Below are positions 22,926-34,200 of a stretch of DNA of 64,000 nucleotides, piece after piece; within the stretch, counting starts at the first letter, position 1; each line of letters opens with the position of its first letter. Source of the stretch: Isoetes taiwanensis (taxonomy: Eukaryota; Streptophyta; Lycopodiopsida; Isoetales; Isoetaceae); NCBI GenBank assembly GCA_021234155.1, contig JAJEKV010000015.1, forward strand, positions 3,508,852 to 3,572,851, written 5' to 3'. The notes under the pieces are model-generated. The model did not search any database and was not told where the DNA came from. It was given only the letters and a program-made list of their open reading frames with translations. The position numbers were made by a program, and so were the translations under genes.

Positions 22926-25909
22926 TTAACTTGTTTGAAACCTGTGAAAATCTCCAACACCAAGCAATGCTTTGAACTTGCAGAACTTAATTTGTGTGAG
23001 AGCTTTAGTAAATATATCTGCAGCTTGGTCTTGAGTACTTATGAATTCAACTGATACTTGTTTCCTTGCAACCATCTCCCTGATAAAGTGCATGTGTAAC
23101 TCAATGTGTTTTGTTCTTTGATGCAAGACAGGGTTTTTTGTGATAGCAATGCAGCTTTGGCTATCACATAGCAAGATGGTAGCCTTTAGTTGCATTATGT
23201 CTAGCTCATTTAGTAGCCTTCTGGCCCAGAAAACTTCTTTAGCTGCAAGTGTAGTGGCTACATATTCAGCCTCAGCTGAAGACATGGCAGTACTAGATTG
23301 CTTTTTTGACTTCCATATTATGGCTGCTCCTCCAAGCATTAATGAGAATCCTGATGTGGACTTTCTGCTGTCTAAATCTGAGCTCCAGTCTGCATCACAG
23401 TATCCTTTGAGTATCAAATCCTCATTAGAGTAACAAATGCCCTGATCTTGAGTTCCCTTAAGGAATCTCAGTATTCTCTTAGCTGCTATCCAGTGTTGTT
23501 TGCCTGGATTGTTTGTGTATCTGCTTAATAAGCTAACAGAAAATGAAATGTCAGGGCGTGTACAGTTGCTAATGTATAGTAAGCAACCTAGCAGTTCCCT
23601 GTATGGTACCTCCTCCATTTCTTTCATTTCTTCAACAGATTTGGGACACATATCCCCTGATATAGAATGACCAGGTACCAAGGGCGTGTTTACAGGCTTG
23701 CACTCATTCATTCCAAATCTTTCCAATATGCTTTGAATATTTGCAGTTTGAGTGAGTGTAAGAATCTTATTGGCCCTGTTCCTTTGCACTTCAATTCCCA
23801 AAAACTTCTTTAATTCACCTAGATCAGTCATTTTGAATTTTTCCTTTAGCATAGCTTTGCTGCAATTTAGACACTCCATAGAGTTTGAAATCATAATGCA
23901 ATCATCCACATATAGTGCAATGATGCAATAATTACCACTTTGTTTCAACACATAAATATTTCCATCACTTTGCAATTTATTAAAGCCTTTTTTTTCTGAG
24001 ATAATCATCCATGCAAATATACCATTGCCTGGGTGCTTGTTTGAGTCCATAGACTGCTCTCTTTAATCTCCATACCATGTTAGATCCAACCTCAAAGCCT
24101 TGTGGCTGTTCCATGAAAATTTCCTCATCTAGTGGAGCATTCAAAAAAGCAGTACTAACGTCCATATGATGGATCTCAAGATTTTTTGCATTTGCATATG
24201 CCAATAGCATTCGGATACTTGCTAGTTTGACTATTGGAGAAAAAGTCTCATCATAATCCAGCCCTTTTTTCTGAGAGAATCCTTTTGCAACTAATCTGGC
24301 CTTATATTTCTGCCCTTTCCCATCTGACTCAGGTTTGAGTTTAAATATCCATTTGTTTTTTACAATGTTTTTTCCACTAGGTCTTTCAACCAGCTCATAA
24401 GTTTGTGTCCTTTGGAAGGCATTCATTTCCTCTTCCATTGCTTTCTTCCAACATAATGAATCATCTGCAATCATAGATTCTTCATAGCTGCAGGGTGTAT
24501 TGGGTTCAAGAATAGCTAGAATTTGTTCTAGCTCAGGTTCCTCCTCTACAAATCTCCTACTTTTCCCCTCATCACTTCTTCCATATTTATTTGTGTCAAT
24601 GTCTAAATCACCCTTGAGTTTTTCTGCTTCAGTCTTCCTTCTTTTGGTTTTCAACACATAATCTTCATGTTCTATATCTGCCTGGTCCCTTTCATTGTCA
24701 AAATTTCTGATATTTGCTGAATTTCCAGCAAGTTCCCCATTGATGTCCTCATCATCATATATTTCTGTTTTTTCAGCCTCCTTATTCACATCCTTAAATT
24801 TATCTTCACCATTTATATTGACTACTTCTTCTGATTTCTTCTTCTCTCTATGTTTGTACAGAATACTTTCATCAAATGTGACATCACGACTTACTATAAC
24901 TCTTCTTTTGGCTGGCTCATATAACTGATACCCCTTTGACTCCTCGTCATAGCCTATGAGATAGCATAGACAAGCTCTGTCATCTAATTTCTTCCTAACT
25001 TCTTCTGATATATGAACATATGCTGCACATCCATATACTCTATAATGTTCAAAAGAGGGTTCAGTCCCATACCATAGTTTGTCAGGTACTTCTCCATTTG
25101 TACTTCTAGTAGGCAATTTGTTTTGAATATTTGCTGCTGATTTGAGTGCTTCTTCCCACAGAAAGTTTGGCAGGCCAGCATGCTTGATCATAGATCTTAC
25201 TGCATTAAGCAGTGATCTATTCTTCCTCTCTGCTACTCCATTTTGTTGAGGAGTGTGTGAGCATGTAAGTTGCCTTTTAATCCCAAGAGTTTGACAGCAT
25301 TTGTTAAACCTGTAAGAAACAAACTCACCTCCTCTGTCAGTTCTCAAGCATTTAATTTTCTTACCAGTTTGTCTTTCTGCTTCAGCTTGAAATATTTTGA
25401 ATGCTTCAAAAGCTTGATCTTTAGTCCTCAGTGTATAGCATTTGGTTTTTCTAGTTAGATCATCTGTAAAGGTAATAAAATACTTCCTTCCATGAATGCT
25501 CCTTACATTTAGTGGTCCACATAGATCACTATGCACAATCTCCAAAATTTCTTTTGCCCTTTTTGCTTTCTTGGGAAATGGTAATCTACTGTTTTTTCCC
25601 AATAAACAGCCCTCACATTTAAGGTTCTCAACCTTATCTTCTTCACCAATGATCAGTCCCCTTTTGATCATATAATTAATATTGTTTGCATGAGTATGGC
25701 TGAGTCTCTCATGCCACAGTTTTAGAGTAGGTATTCTTACTGTATTAATTGCATCAGCCATATCATTATAGAAACCAAAGAGTTTGCCAATACGTTTCCC
25801 AAGAAATTTGATTTTATTATGTAACATCACCTTACAAAATAGTTTTTTAAATACAACTTGATAACCAAGATCCACTAATTGAGTGACAGAAATAAGATTC
25901 TTCACTATA
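22926..25909 (-). pseudogene. pol: copia pol: integrase, reverse transcriptase, RNase H
   Basis: Two overlapping minus-strand frames (25909-23980 and 24050-22926) form one pol. The integrase zinc part has WHERLSH and CEGCLLGK. The catalytic core has HSDLCGP, FTDD, TDRGGEF and QQNGVAERKN. RT has MDVSTAFLNAPLDEEI and the YVDD signature (ALYVDDC). RNase H has CDADWSSDLDSRKSTSGF and SSAEAEY. The frames join at an A8 run near 23990, where one base has been gained or lost. The first codons at the right edge continue from the protease side across the Helitron insertion. All catalytic motifs look intact, so decay is recent. Function in the intact family: cDNA synthesis and integration in cytoplasmic virus-like particles and the nucleus. 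Confidence 0.92.
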
Positions 25910-26099
25910 CTAGTTATGGTGCCCGGCGTTGCCGGGCCTAGTAACAATCTGAAAGGTGGTTGTTTATTGCTAAATAAAGATTTGGAGCATGAAAATATGC
26001 ATATGAGGATTGTAGGAGGAACAATGGAGCACACAATATGCATTCTCACCACATGTATTGCATCTACAACAAATTGGCATTTCCACTGCAACTATTCGC

Positions 26100-26860
26100 A
26101 TTGGAGGGCTTAGCAAGAATCTTCTAGTTGAGGATCTTCCATTTGGCCTAAGTTTAGAGTGGATATTCCATTGAAAAGAAGCCATATATACATGATCAAT
26201 GTTTGCAATATTGAGAGGGAATCCGCTTCCTATGTTTTTTGAAGCATTAATGTTTGCAATATTGAGAGGGGAATGCCATGAATTGGATATGAAGACATGG
26301 ATGTCGCATCTGTTAAATCGCAAAGTATGTTGAATTCAAAAACATCTTGTCTAGCAATGTTGTAAGACATTGATAAATGTGGTGTAACCCAAACCCTTCA
26401 AATGCCAATGTGAAATGTTAAGTGCAATTAACTTCCATGTTGATTGCAAGAATATATGCAAGCAAAACATAACATTTGGCCTATGTTTAAAGGGGGTATT
26501 TCCTTGTGCACATTAAAAATATCAAAAAAGTCTCAATGGATTTATTGATAATATTTGGTGAGCATGATGATACATATTTGCTCTATGTTCTATATAACTT
26601 GTCATGTTCAAAAGAGCCTATCTCATACAAAGCTGGCTATGTTGTTGCATTGGCATCTCGACAAAACTTGGAGTTTGTTACAACATCATGGAGTGATGAT
26701 GCTATGCTAGTTATTTGTGTGGACGCCTCTTATTTTGTTACAATGGCATTTCTTGCAAATGCATAAACAGGAATTTGTTTTCTGATCATTAGTTCAATGT
26801 TACGGTACTTCAAGGTCTCATTTCCATCAACGGAAAGAATACCTCCATTGAAACGATGCT
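26100..26860. other. Helitron H1 3' part, unassigned
   Basis: No recognised gene. A motif TGTTTGCAATATTGAGAGGG occurs at about 26204 and 26248, with weaker relatives near 27593 and 27703, so there is some internal duplication. Frames here (for example 26506-26766) are not conserved in any way I can detect. Confidence 0.45.
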
Positions 26861-26864
26861 TATC

Positions 26865-27058
26865 TCGCGTGCTAGTGCTACCTTGTTGTCAGGATCAAAT
26901 TGCAATGTCTGTTCATAGGCCTTCAATGCCTTTGCCCACTCTTTCTTTCTCTCATAAGCATTCCCTAAGTTATTCCAAGCTACTGCCTTTTCATACTGGA
27001 CAATTACTTGCTCAACATTTTTACTACTAAATAATGTAAATCCGAGGGCATTATAAAC
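26865..27058 (-). pseudogene. Captured PYG7-like TPR exon (downstream exon)
   Basis: After a TTTTATTGGCAG acceptor the minus strand reads VYNALGFTLFSSKNVEQVIV, then QYEKAVAWNNLGNAYERKKE, WAKALKAYEQTLQFDPDNKV. This matches the TPR block of the chloroplast photosystem I assembly factor PYG7 (Ycf37-like), where AWNNLGDAYE and FDPNNKVA occur (family knowledge, not searched). About eight residues between EKAV and AWNN are missing relative to the family. The downstream end is uncertain and runs into unrelated sequence. It is a gene fragment inside Helitron H1. Confidence 0.7.
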
Positions 27059-27254
27059 CTGCCAATAAAACGGACAGCGTCAGCATCGTCTATTCAGGCT
27101 GGAATTAACATATTTTCTTGTGGCACAAAGGTTGCATATATGAGCCCTGAGCGAAAATCCTATTGTGACCAAATGAAACCAGATTTTAGACCTACAACAT
27201 ACTAACTAATGTTTCTGTGGACAGTTTTAAACATAGATACCAAACACACCTTAC

Positions 27255-27401
27255 CTGAGCAAGATCTTGTTCGTCTCCTTCCCAATTTTTTATTGCACGA
27301 TCCAAATATTTTGCAGCCAAAGTGTGAAGGTTTTTACGCAACATAACAGCGCCTAATTCAAAATATTCTACAGAAGATGCTTCACCAGTTTGAGCTCGTT
27401 C
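27255..27401 (-). pseudogene. Captured PYG7-like exon (upstream exon)
   Basis: A 147-base exon with acceptor GCAAACTGCAG and donor CAG/GTAAGG encodes ERAQTGEASSVEYFELGAVM, then LRKNLHTLAAKYLDRAIKNW and EGDEQDLAQ. This is the start of the TPR region of PYG7-like proteins, which help assemble photosystem I at the thylakoid. Phase at the donor agrees with the next exon (27058-26865) across a 196-base intron, so the intron-exon structure was carried over as DNA. No complete gene is present. Confidence 0.72.
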
Positions 27402-28709
27402 CTGCAGTTTGCCAAGTTTCAAATATTAGAATATTTGGCAAGTCATTGGTAATTTACAATAGCTTGAAAACACTCTACCAAATTCCATTCCATGTATCAG
27501 AAGGACTTAACGAATGACAAAAAAACCTCTAGCATACATCAATGCTAGCAGAGCTCCTAAGTAAATCAATTGTGCACCATATCTGTCAGATGAGTGTTTG
27601 CAATAATTAAGAGGGAAATGTGCTTTTTACATCTTGTGCATAAGCCATACCAATGTGTTTCTTACATCTTGTGGCTAAGCCATACCATATCTGCAGGATC
27701 AATGTCTGGAACAATTAAGAGGGGTATGTGTTTTGTGAGCACTAAAGAATCATATGTGCAAAGTTCAAAAGCACCAAGTCCAGAGCACAAATCACTTACA
27801 CCATCATTTCTCCCTGTTGTAGACCTCCTAGTTTCACGATGCAAAGATTGGCAGCACAAAGATCTTAAAAACTGATGCCTAACCTGGCCTTATGCACTAC
27901 CTTTGGAGCATATTGTTGCAAATGCCTGAGAATGATGTATACACCATGGGATTTGTGACGTTGACCATGTGATTTGTGACATTAAGAGCAATGAAGCAGT
28001 GAATGTTAGTGAAGGCCCATCTGCCCTGCAGAGCTGCATGTAAGAAAATCCAAGCTATATGTAGCAGCACCCATCGCTGCATGCTCTATGCACTTAACTA
28101 TACCAAAGTGCAAGTCAAATCCCTAACAGCCACATCATAACATCTCTAAGCACTTAAGACTAAAACTAAAACAAACTTTGTTTCATATATCTTGCATACA
28201 TGACTCAACCTTTGTAAACCATGCATGCATGTGCCAAGTAAGGAACCTATTTTAAGGTGAGCGTAACACTGCAATGCACACTGGCCACACACCTCACACA
28301 ACCCAAAACATGCACAGTTATAACTCAACACATGCACTATTCTATTTTAATCGAAATCTAACAATTAACAACCCCTTGTTCCCAAGCCAACAAACAGGAT
28401 AAGGCTGCGGACGACTTTTATACAGGCAAGCATTGAAATGTATAAGCAAAGGATTTAAGCAACCATATTATGGACAGAAGTAAATAGACAAAACCAACAG
28501 ATGGTAAATAATTTTGCTATTGAACCATATCTTTCTGAGAAATGAGTAGCCTTTATAGGATGCAGTTGTGGCACATGGGCATAGGCTAGGACAATCAATT
28601 CACCTAAATAGAAGAACAGAAGGTGCTAGAGGAACCTGGGAATTGGCTTGGAAACACAAAAATAGAGGTGTTACACTCTTAAAAAAAAGTTCATCAGAAT
28701 GGACTCACT

Positions 28710-28786
28710 CAGAGAGAGATGTCCTTCTGACCAAGCTGTCCAAATTTGGGAGCTCCCCATGATGCCAATTCCCCTGTATCTACATC
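28710..28786 (-). pseudogene. Possible RCC1-like exon fragment in Helitron H1
   Basis: The minus strand reads DVDTGELASWGAPKFGQLG and then QKDISL. This has the G-x-x-x-WG-x-x-x-x-GQLG pattern of an RCC1 beta-propeller repeat. It ends at a stop that overlaps a GTGAGT donor. One repeat only, so the assignment is tentative. It could be a second host gene captured by H1. Confidence 0.4.
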
Positions 28787-29231
28787 AACAAAAGGCCTTC
28801 AGGATATCAATCATAAGAAATACAATCAAATAGCTAATCATCTAAGCTCTTACAAATATAAAAAGAGCTCCTTCTACCAGGATTACTGATTACAGGAAGA
28901 TAAATGGCATGCATAACTCGCAGAACATGATTATCTTTATATCTCCCTAGCTGGATGAATAACCTAGCAAGAAAGACAAATGCCTCCTCCTGATAGTTCT
29001 CAGAGCAGAGAAACCCTACAACAGAGAAACCCTACGGCCAAATCCATAATCTCAAGCCCTTAATGCAACACACTGTTTTACCTGTGAAAGCACCCAAACG
29101 CTTCGATCCTGAGGGATTTTTCAAAGACCCAATTCGAAAGAAGATAAGCTAGCTCCGCTTCCACGGCAGATCTTATAACAACAAAGAGCAAATGGGCGGG
29201 AAAAAAATCTCAAAAATACACCATGAAAGCA

Positions 29232-29522
29232 TCATGTGCCGCAGATAAATAAATCGGACATAGCTAGGATTGAATTAGAGGCATGGAAAGCATGCATGGG
29301 TAGAGTAGAAGGGGGTGAGAAGGGGCTCTGATAGTTTGGAGCAAGAATAGAAATGCCGGAGCAAGCCAGAAGCCAGAACCTGGAAAACTTAGACCCACTG
29401 TAATCAAACTTTGCTTTGTGATGATGCATGCCACCTCGACAGCTGCAGGAAGGGCCGCTAAAGGCTCCGCATGTATAAGCCAACCCCAAATCTAAAAATT
29501 TCGAAATCACAGGAGAAGCCAT
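29232..29522 (-). other. Possible 5' exon of a captured gene (Ser-rich N terminus)
   Basis: A 96-codon frame starting MASPVISKFLDLGLAY is rich in Ser and small residues and poor in acidic residues, like a plastid transit peptide. It lies upstream of the PYG7-like exons on the same strand, so it could be the first exon of the captured gene. No homology is recognised, and it may be chance. Confidence 0.25.
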
Positions 29523-29650
29523 AAACGATTTTTAGGATACCGTTAAATTTTTTCAGGCGGCCAAAACCCTCCAAATCTTATGAAATCGATTAAAAAAAAT
29601 TCCAAAAATGTTTTTTGCCATGCCGGAGAATTCCAAATTAACAAAGTAGA

Positions 29651-30912
29651 TTAGGAACACAAAATACTTTATCCAACATCACAATCTTTCCCTCCAAATC
29701 ATATAATTCTAAGAGTCCTTCTTCTTCAACCTTTTCTAATTTCCCATCTCCCATTGAAACAAAGCTGGAAATTTTGCTAGTCTTCTCCTTTAGCCTGCAC
29801 CTGGATTTTATCACGCTTCTTTCAGCTCCACTATCTATGACAAATAGATTATCATCATCCTTAGAAGTTCTTTCAGAAACAGAAAAGATTTTTGAGTTGC
29901 TTACCTCTGCATTTTCGTCCATTTCATCTTCAGCCTCCTCATCTTGTGCTTCTCTGGTTATGTTTACAGCAGATGCTCTTCCTTTGCCTTTGTTCCTAAA
30001 ATTTCCTCTTCCCCTTGAGTTATTACCTCGGGCATTATACCCTCTGCCCCTAACATTCATCCCTCTTCCTCTACCCTTTTCTTGATCCCTTGGGCTGGAA
30101 CAATTTGCAGCTACATGACCATAACCTTGGCAATTAAAGCATCTATTCTCCTTTGGTAGTTTAGGACAGTTAGCCTTAATATGGCCTTCTAAATTGCAAT
30201 AAAAACATGGACCTACTCGGCCTCTTCCCCCAGCATAGAGAATTTCATTATTTTTATCACTCTCCTTTTTAACTTTCCTTTGCTCTACTTCTGTTCTGAG
30301 CATATTTTCAGCTTTATTCCTTGTCTTAGCAACATTTCTTATTAAGACTGATAGCTGCTCATTAGAAGAAACAGCTACGGGCTATGGATAGCACTTGATA
30401 CCTTTCATTTATGACAACTCCAGCTCCATCTAGATCAGCTATGATGTTGTCAAATTTATTAAAAAATTCTGACACATCATCATCCTCATGAAACCTTAGG
30501 TTCCTTAGTTCAGTTTCCAAAACATCAATTTGTGAAGAAGTTTTGGCCTCATAATTTTTAAGCAAATAGCTCCACATCTGCCTAGGTGTCTTACCTCTTA
30601 GCTTGAGCATGATAGTTGGTCCAAGCCTTTGGCCTCCTTTAATTTGGCAATTCGTGTTGCATTTGCTGAGCTTCCTTCTCCACTAACAGACTGACCTCCT
30701 CCTCTAACTTCTCCTGCTGTTGAACTTGCACCAGCATCACTTGTAGCAGATGTATCACCTGCATTATCCTCACCTTCATTGGGATCTACAAGTTCCCAAA
30801 GATCTTCTACTTCCAGGATATGTATAATCTGATTTTTCCAGATTTGAAATCCTGGTCCTCCCTTATAAACTTCAACAGCATTGAGTAGACTTGCACCAAA
30901 TCTACTAGCCAT
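29651..30912 (-). pseudogene. gag: copia gag and protease, broken
   Basis: Gag starts MASRFGASLLNAVEVYKGG about 18 bases after the primer site. It is broken near 30605 and 30360 by a deletion/frameshift and stop, so three partial frames remain. The last one has two CCHC zinc knuckles (CFYCNLEGHIKANC and CFNCQGYGHVAANC), an Arg/Gly-rich stretch, and the protease motif LFVIDSGA. The frame ends in the Helitron, which lies just after the protease. In intact relatives gag packages the RNA and the protease matures the particle. Confidence 0.9.
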
Positions 30913-30929
30913 GATCCTTAACCTGGAGA

Positions 30930-30941
30930 GCTCTGATACCA
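30930..30941 (-). promoter_or_regulatory. Primer binding site, initiator tRNA-Met type
   Basis: The minus strand reads TGGTATCAGAGC, the standard plant initiator-tRNA-Met complementary site. It lies two bases inside the 5' LTR end (AACAACA). Confidence 0.9.
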
Positions 30942-30943
30942 CT

Positions 30944-32516
30944 TGTTGTTAGTTCAACTTTTTCAAAGCAATTTTCTTAGTAATAGTCTTCTCTATTCCA
31001 ATACACAATCACCAATGAAGCTATAATGCATGATATTATTCAATTCCTTAGCCAGCTAACAAAAACCAACTTAACCATTGAAAGTCATAAAATGAACTTT
31101 ACTGTAGCTTTGGGATCGCACGAAACACTGTAGCACTATTACCCTTGCTGGTTGAACTGTATAGTTGGATCCGACTCACTGAGAGTTAGATCCACAATCC
31201 ATAGACGTATATAGATTAGCAGGTCCGGCGGTTATGGAACAGGTGTATGCAGAGCCGACGGTTATGCCTTCACCGACCACTGAAGAATACCATGTCAACT
31301 TTCTATTCGACCCCTTAGATAACCATAAAAGGCATTTTTAACTTATTTTACGGTCTAGGTTATTCTTAATCCTGATCATTGATCTGAGATCGTACGGCTC
31401 ACGTTGCTTTAGATATATCCTACATGATCCTACGGTCCAAATTGATCGTAATCCTTGGTCCAAGATCCTACGGGTCACATTGCATGCTCGGGCCTTGGTA
31501 TTTTCAACAAAGTTTAAGGAAAGACTTTTAAAATTTTTTTTATGTTATTGGAGGGATTCAAACCCTGGTCATTAATCCCCCAGCCCCACTAAACCAAGCA
31601 TTAATTCTATGAATAATTTATGTTTCAAATATACTTAAGGGTAATGTTTTAATTAAGATAAATTAGAATATAACATCCTAAATAGTTCAAGAAAGTTCTA
31701 GAATGTTCTGGAGGTTCTAGAAAGTTCTAAAATCTTCTAGAATGTTCTAGAAAGTTCTAGAATTCAAAAATATTTTGGAATATAAGAGAATCTATTGGGA
31801 ATCTAAGAGAATCCTTCGAGAAAGTCCCAAATTGTTAATAAGTTCTAGAATGTAGGGGAATCTTTGGGAATGTAAGGAGATAGGGAAATACTTCCAGAAA
31901 GTTCTAGGATGTTTTGAAAGTTTCTCAATGTTCCAGAAAGTTCTAGAATGTTCTAAGGAAATCTCATAAATTGTAAGAGAATCTAGGAAGATATTTACAA
32001 GTATAAGGGAATCTCTTAAAATCTAGTTGAATCTAAGGGAATCTTCATAATATCTAAGGGAATCTAAGAAAATCTTGATGAAATTTTTTAAGATTTTGCA
32101 AAGGCCACAATAAAATGTTCTAAAATGTTTCATAATAAAGATGTACAATATAAATCTTGAAAAAAAAAAATGTTCTAGATGCTCAGGGTAAGCACCTCAG
32201 TCTAAAAATAGAAAGTGCTTTAGAAATGTTGCACAGATCCAAAATAGATTATTTTGGAAGGTTCTAAATGCTCATGGTTACATAAGGTTGAATGATATTG
32301 ATTATATGCCAATGGTTAAAGCCTAAGGTTAAAAGGCAAAGGTCTTCAATCAAAATTGAAAATTCTAAGCGAATCTAGGGGAATCTTCATGAATGCTAAA
32401 TATAGTACATAGAATGTAAGTAAACATAAGATTAAGTATCGACCCAGCACTAAGTCTGCTTCCAAGTTGCAGGACCTTGACAAGTTCACAGAATATTGTC
32501 TGATACATATACAACA
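30944..32516 (-). repeat. 5' LTR of copia element
   Basis: A 1573-base LTR from TGTTGTTAGTTC to TACAACA. It contains a segment (31346-32275) absent from the 3' LTR: a tRNA-like/SINE-like piece (GGATTCAAACCCTGG near 31555) and an AGTTCTAGAA minisatellite (31686-31960). Being on the gag side, this LTR would carry the promoter. Confidence 0.88.
31686..31953. promoter_or_regulatory. Heat-shock-element-like arrays in the copia promoter LTR
   Basis: Runs of alternating TTC and GAA separated by two bases occur at 31686-31708, 31715-31764 and 31931-31953 (for example TTCCAGAAAGTTCTAGAATG). Each run exceeds the three pentamers needed for a canonical plant heat-shock element (nGAAnnTTCnnGAAn). Further degenerate ones fill 31840-31930. 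The arrays lie 560-830 bases from the U3 end. Such elements drive the heat-activated Arabidopsis copia element ONSEN (known). Function here is inferred from sequence alone; the same pattern could be a neutral TTCTAGAA minisatellite. Confidence 0.6.
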
Positions 32517-34200
32517 TCCAAGGCATACAATATCATGACACTGGTCATTGTATTTCTTTCATTTACATTGTTGAACATCATATCAGCATTTTTGCCATCA
32601 AAATTAGGTTATGCACATGGAAACATTATCGTGTTAATAACTACCAGAAGTTGCGTCAGTGAAACTTTAGGAATTAAATAGGGTGATCCAACTCATTAAC
32701 ATACATAGCAAGCTCAAGCTCAAGATTGGAGGCCATGAATAACAATACATTAATAACAATACATGCTTTCAAACACTCTCTCTGTGTCATCATAAATATA
32801 TTTAGAACATCAAGACACCATATCATTTACATGAATAGCATATGGAAGTTGACCAACGGGTCTTGCTAGGAATTGTTCAAACGTCTCCGCGTAATAATGT
32901 CCACTTTTAATTCTTCCTACTCATACATGCACCAAATATATAGATGCGCGTGTACATACGTGCATGAAAGCACACATGCTCTAAAATGTCCTATTTTGCT
33001 TATTCATCTAAGCACCCATGTTGTAAAATGTCCTATTTTGACGTTCTTTGTGCCAATGTTAAATTTCTACACCACTTCATCATGAATACTATTATATCTA
33101 GATATATACCATGAAGCCAAATGTCTAGAATAGATAAAAAAGAAAACTATATCATTGTCTTGGGTTTACAGGCGTCTACGACTAATGCCTGGCATTGCCG
33201 GACATGCCTTTCTAGTAGCAACTACAAAAGTAAGCAACTTCAACCCTATAGCCAGCCATGTAAAGGTGTTTATAACCAGTGCTTTTGTCCATGGCCAGGC
33301 TTTTGACTTTAGGTCAATATTAAGGGTTCTTGCTTGATTGATGATTCTGCAATGCTAATTGAATGTTTCTCCTTTATTCATCTTTGGCCGCCTTGAGTTC
33401 TGTAGGCATTTACTTGGCCAGGAAAGGTTTCTCTTATAAAAGTCTCACTTCAAATTTGAACCTTATGGGATGCTCTTGCTGATGAGATTCTGAAAATTCG
33501 GATAAGAAGTGCAAAATATAGCAACTTAAAAAAGTTGAGTACATGAAAATGTAGGTTCCCTATACCCACCACAACAAATGTTTATCAATATGCAATAGCA
33601 TTAGCAATGCCTTTGTTAAAGGTCTAGCCACTTTAAACCGATGGGACCCCCTAGGGCAAATGAGACAAATAAATTGGCATGCATAGTGAACATTGGTTAA
33701 AAAGAATTTGTGTTCAGTCTTCATTTATTTTGGTTGAGCTGAAACATTTGTGTCTGAAAGGATGGCAGTCTTGCATGTACTCATGTTTGTAAGGTTCTAT
33801 ACCTTGGTACATAATGTAGCCATATGCATTTGAGCTCTTTTTTTTGTTTTGCATTTCCCACACAGAGCTTTTTGTAAAATTAGAGGTAGGAATTGTAAAC
33901 AGAATTGGTTTATGCAATTATAATCAGCTTATCTTGTTTAGAGTAGAGCTGTCCATTTGTTTATGCTTCCTTTTTATAAATTTTCATGTTTGGTGAAAGG
34001 AGAAGAAATAAATCAGGATGAACTTATGGTGCTATTTGAAACAATAAAGTTTCCCTTTCTATAAGAAACATCAGAGTTGAACTCTTTTGGCTTTTCAAGG
34101 CATACAATATTATGGCACTATTCATTGTATTTCTTTCATTTACATTGTTGAACATCATAGTCCAGCAAAATTAGGTTATGCACATGGAAATTAGGTTATC
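32517..34200 (+). repeat. R1 repeat, right part after copia, with an inverted block
   Basis: R1 resumes after the copia target duplication. It matches 1125-2131 and then 4117-4850. A Helitron-like terminus (hairpin and CTAG) is at 33187-33215. Between about 33530 and 33697 the sequence is the reverse complement of what other copies have (compare 4120-4335), with the centre of the inverted block deleted. No gene. Confidence 0.75.

Larger units (their letters stand above)
25910..29650 (-). mobile_element. Helitron H1, 3.7 kb, inserted in copia pol
   Basis: On the minus strand it starts TCTACTTTGTTAATTTGG at 29650 and ends with GCCCGGC-AAC-GCCGGGC, ACCATAA and CTAG at 25910. The flanking bases are A (29651) and T (25909), giving the expected A/T target with no duplication. 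Excising exactly this segment restores the copia frame from VPN into IVKNLISV, an internal proof of both boundaries. Both termini match H2 at 6766-17358. No Rep/helicase is present, so it is non-autonomous. It carries PYG7-like exons and possibly others on its own sense strand. Confidence 0.92.
19859..32516 (-). mobile_element. Ty1/copia LTR retrotransposon, minus strand, nested insertions
   Basis: Complete boundaries are visible. LTRs begin TGTTGTTAGTTC and end ATACAACA, and a 5-bp duplication, TCCAA, lies at 19854-19858 and 32517-32521. There is a tRNA-Met primer site and a G-run polypurine tract. Domain order on the minus strand is gag, protease, integrase, RT and RNase H, as in Pseudoviridae/copia. 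Two later insertions split it: Helitron H1 in the protease-integrase linker and 2.3 kb in the 3' LTR. Removing them leaves about 6.6 kb. Gag is broken, pol has a frameshift, and the two LTRs differ structurally, so it is not autonomous. Confidence 0.93.

Noticed and set aside
23140-23433. Plus-strand frames over the copia pol
   Set aside because: Antisense shadows of the RNase H and RT coding sequence.
31545-31600. tRNA gene candidate around GGATTCAAACCCTGG
   Set aside because: It resembles a tRNA-derived SINE head within the LTR, and a full cloverleaf is not formed.
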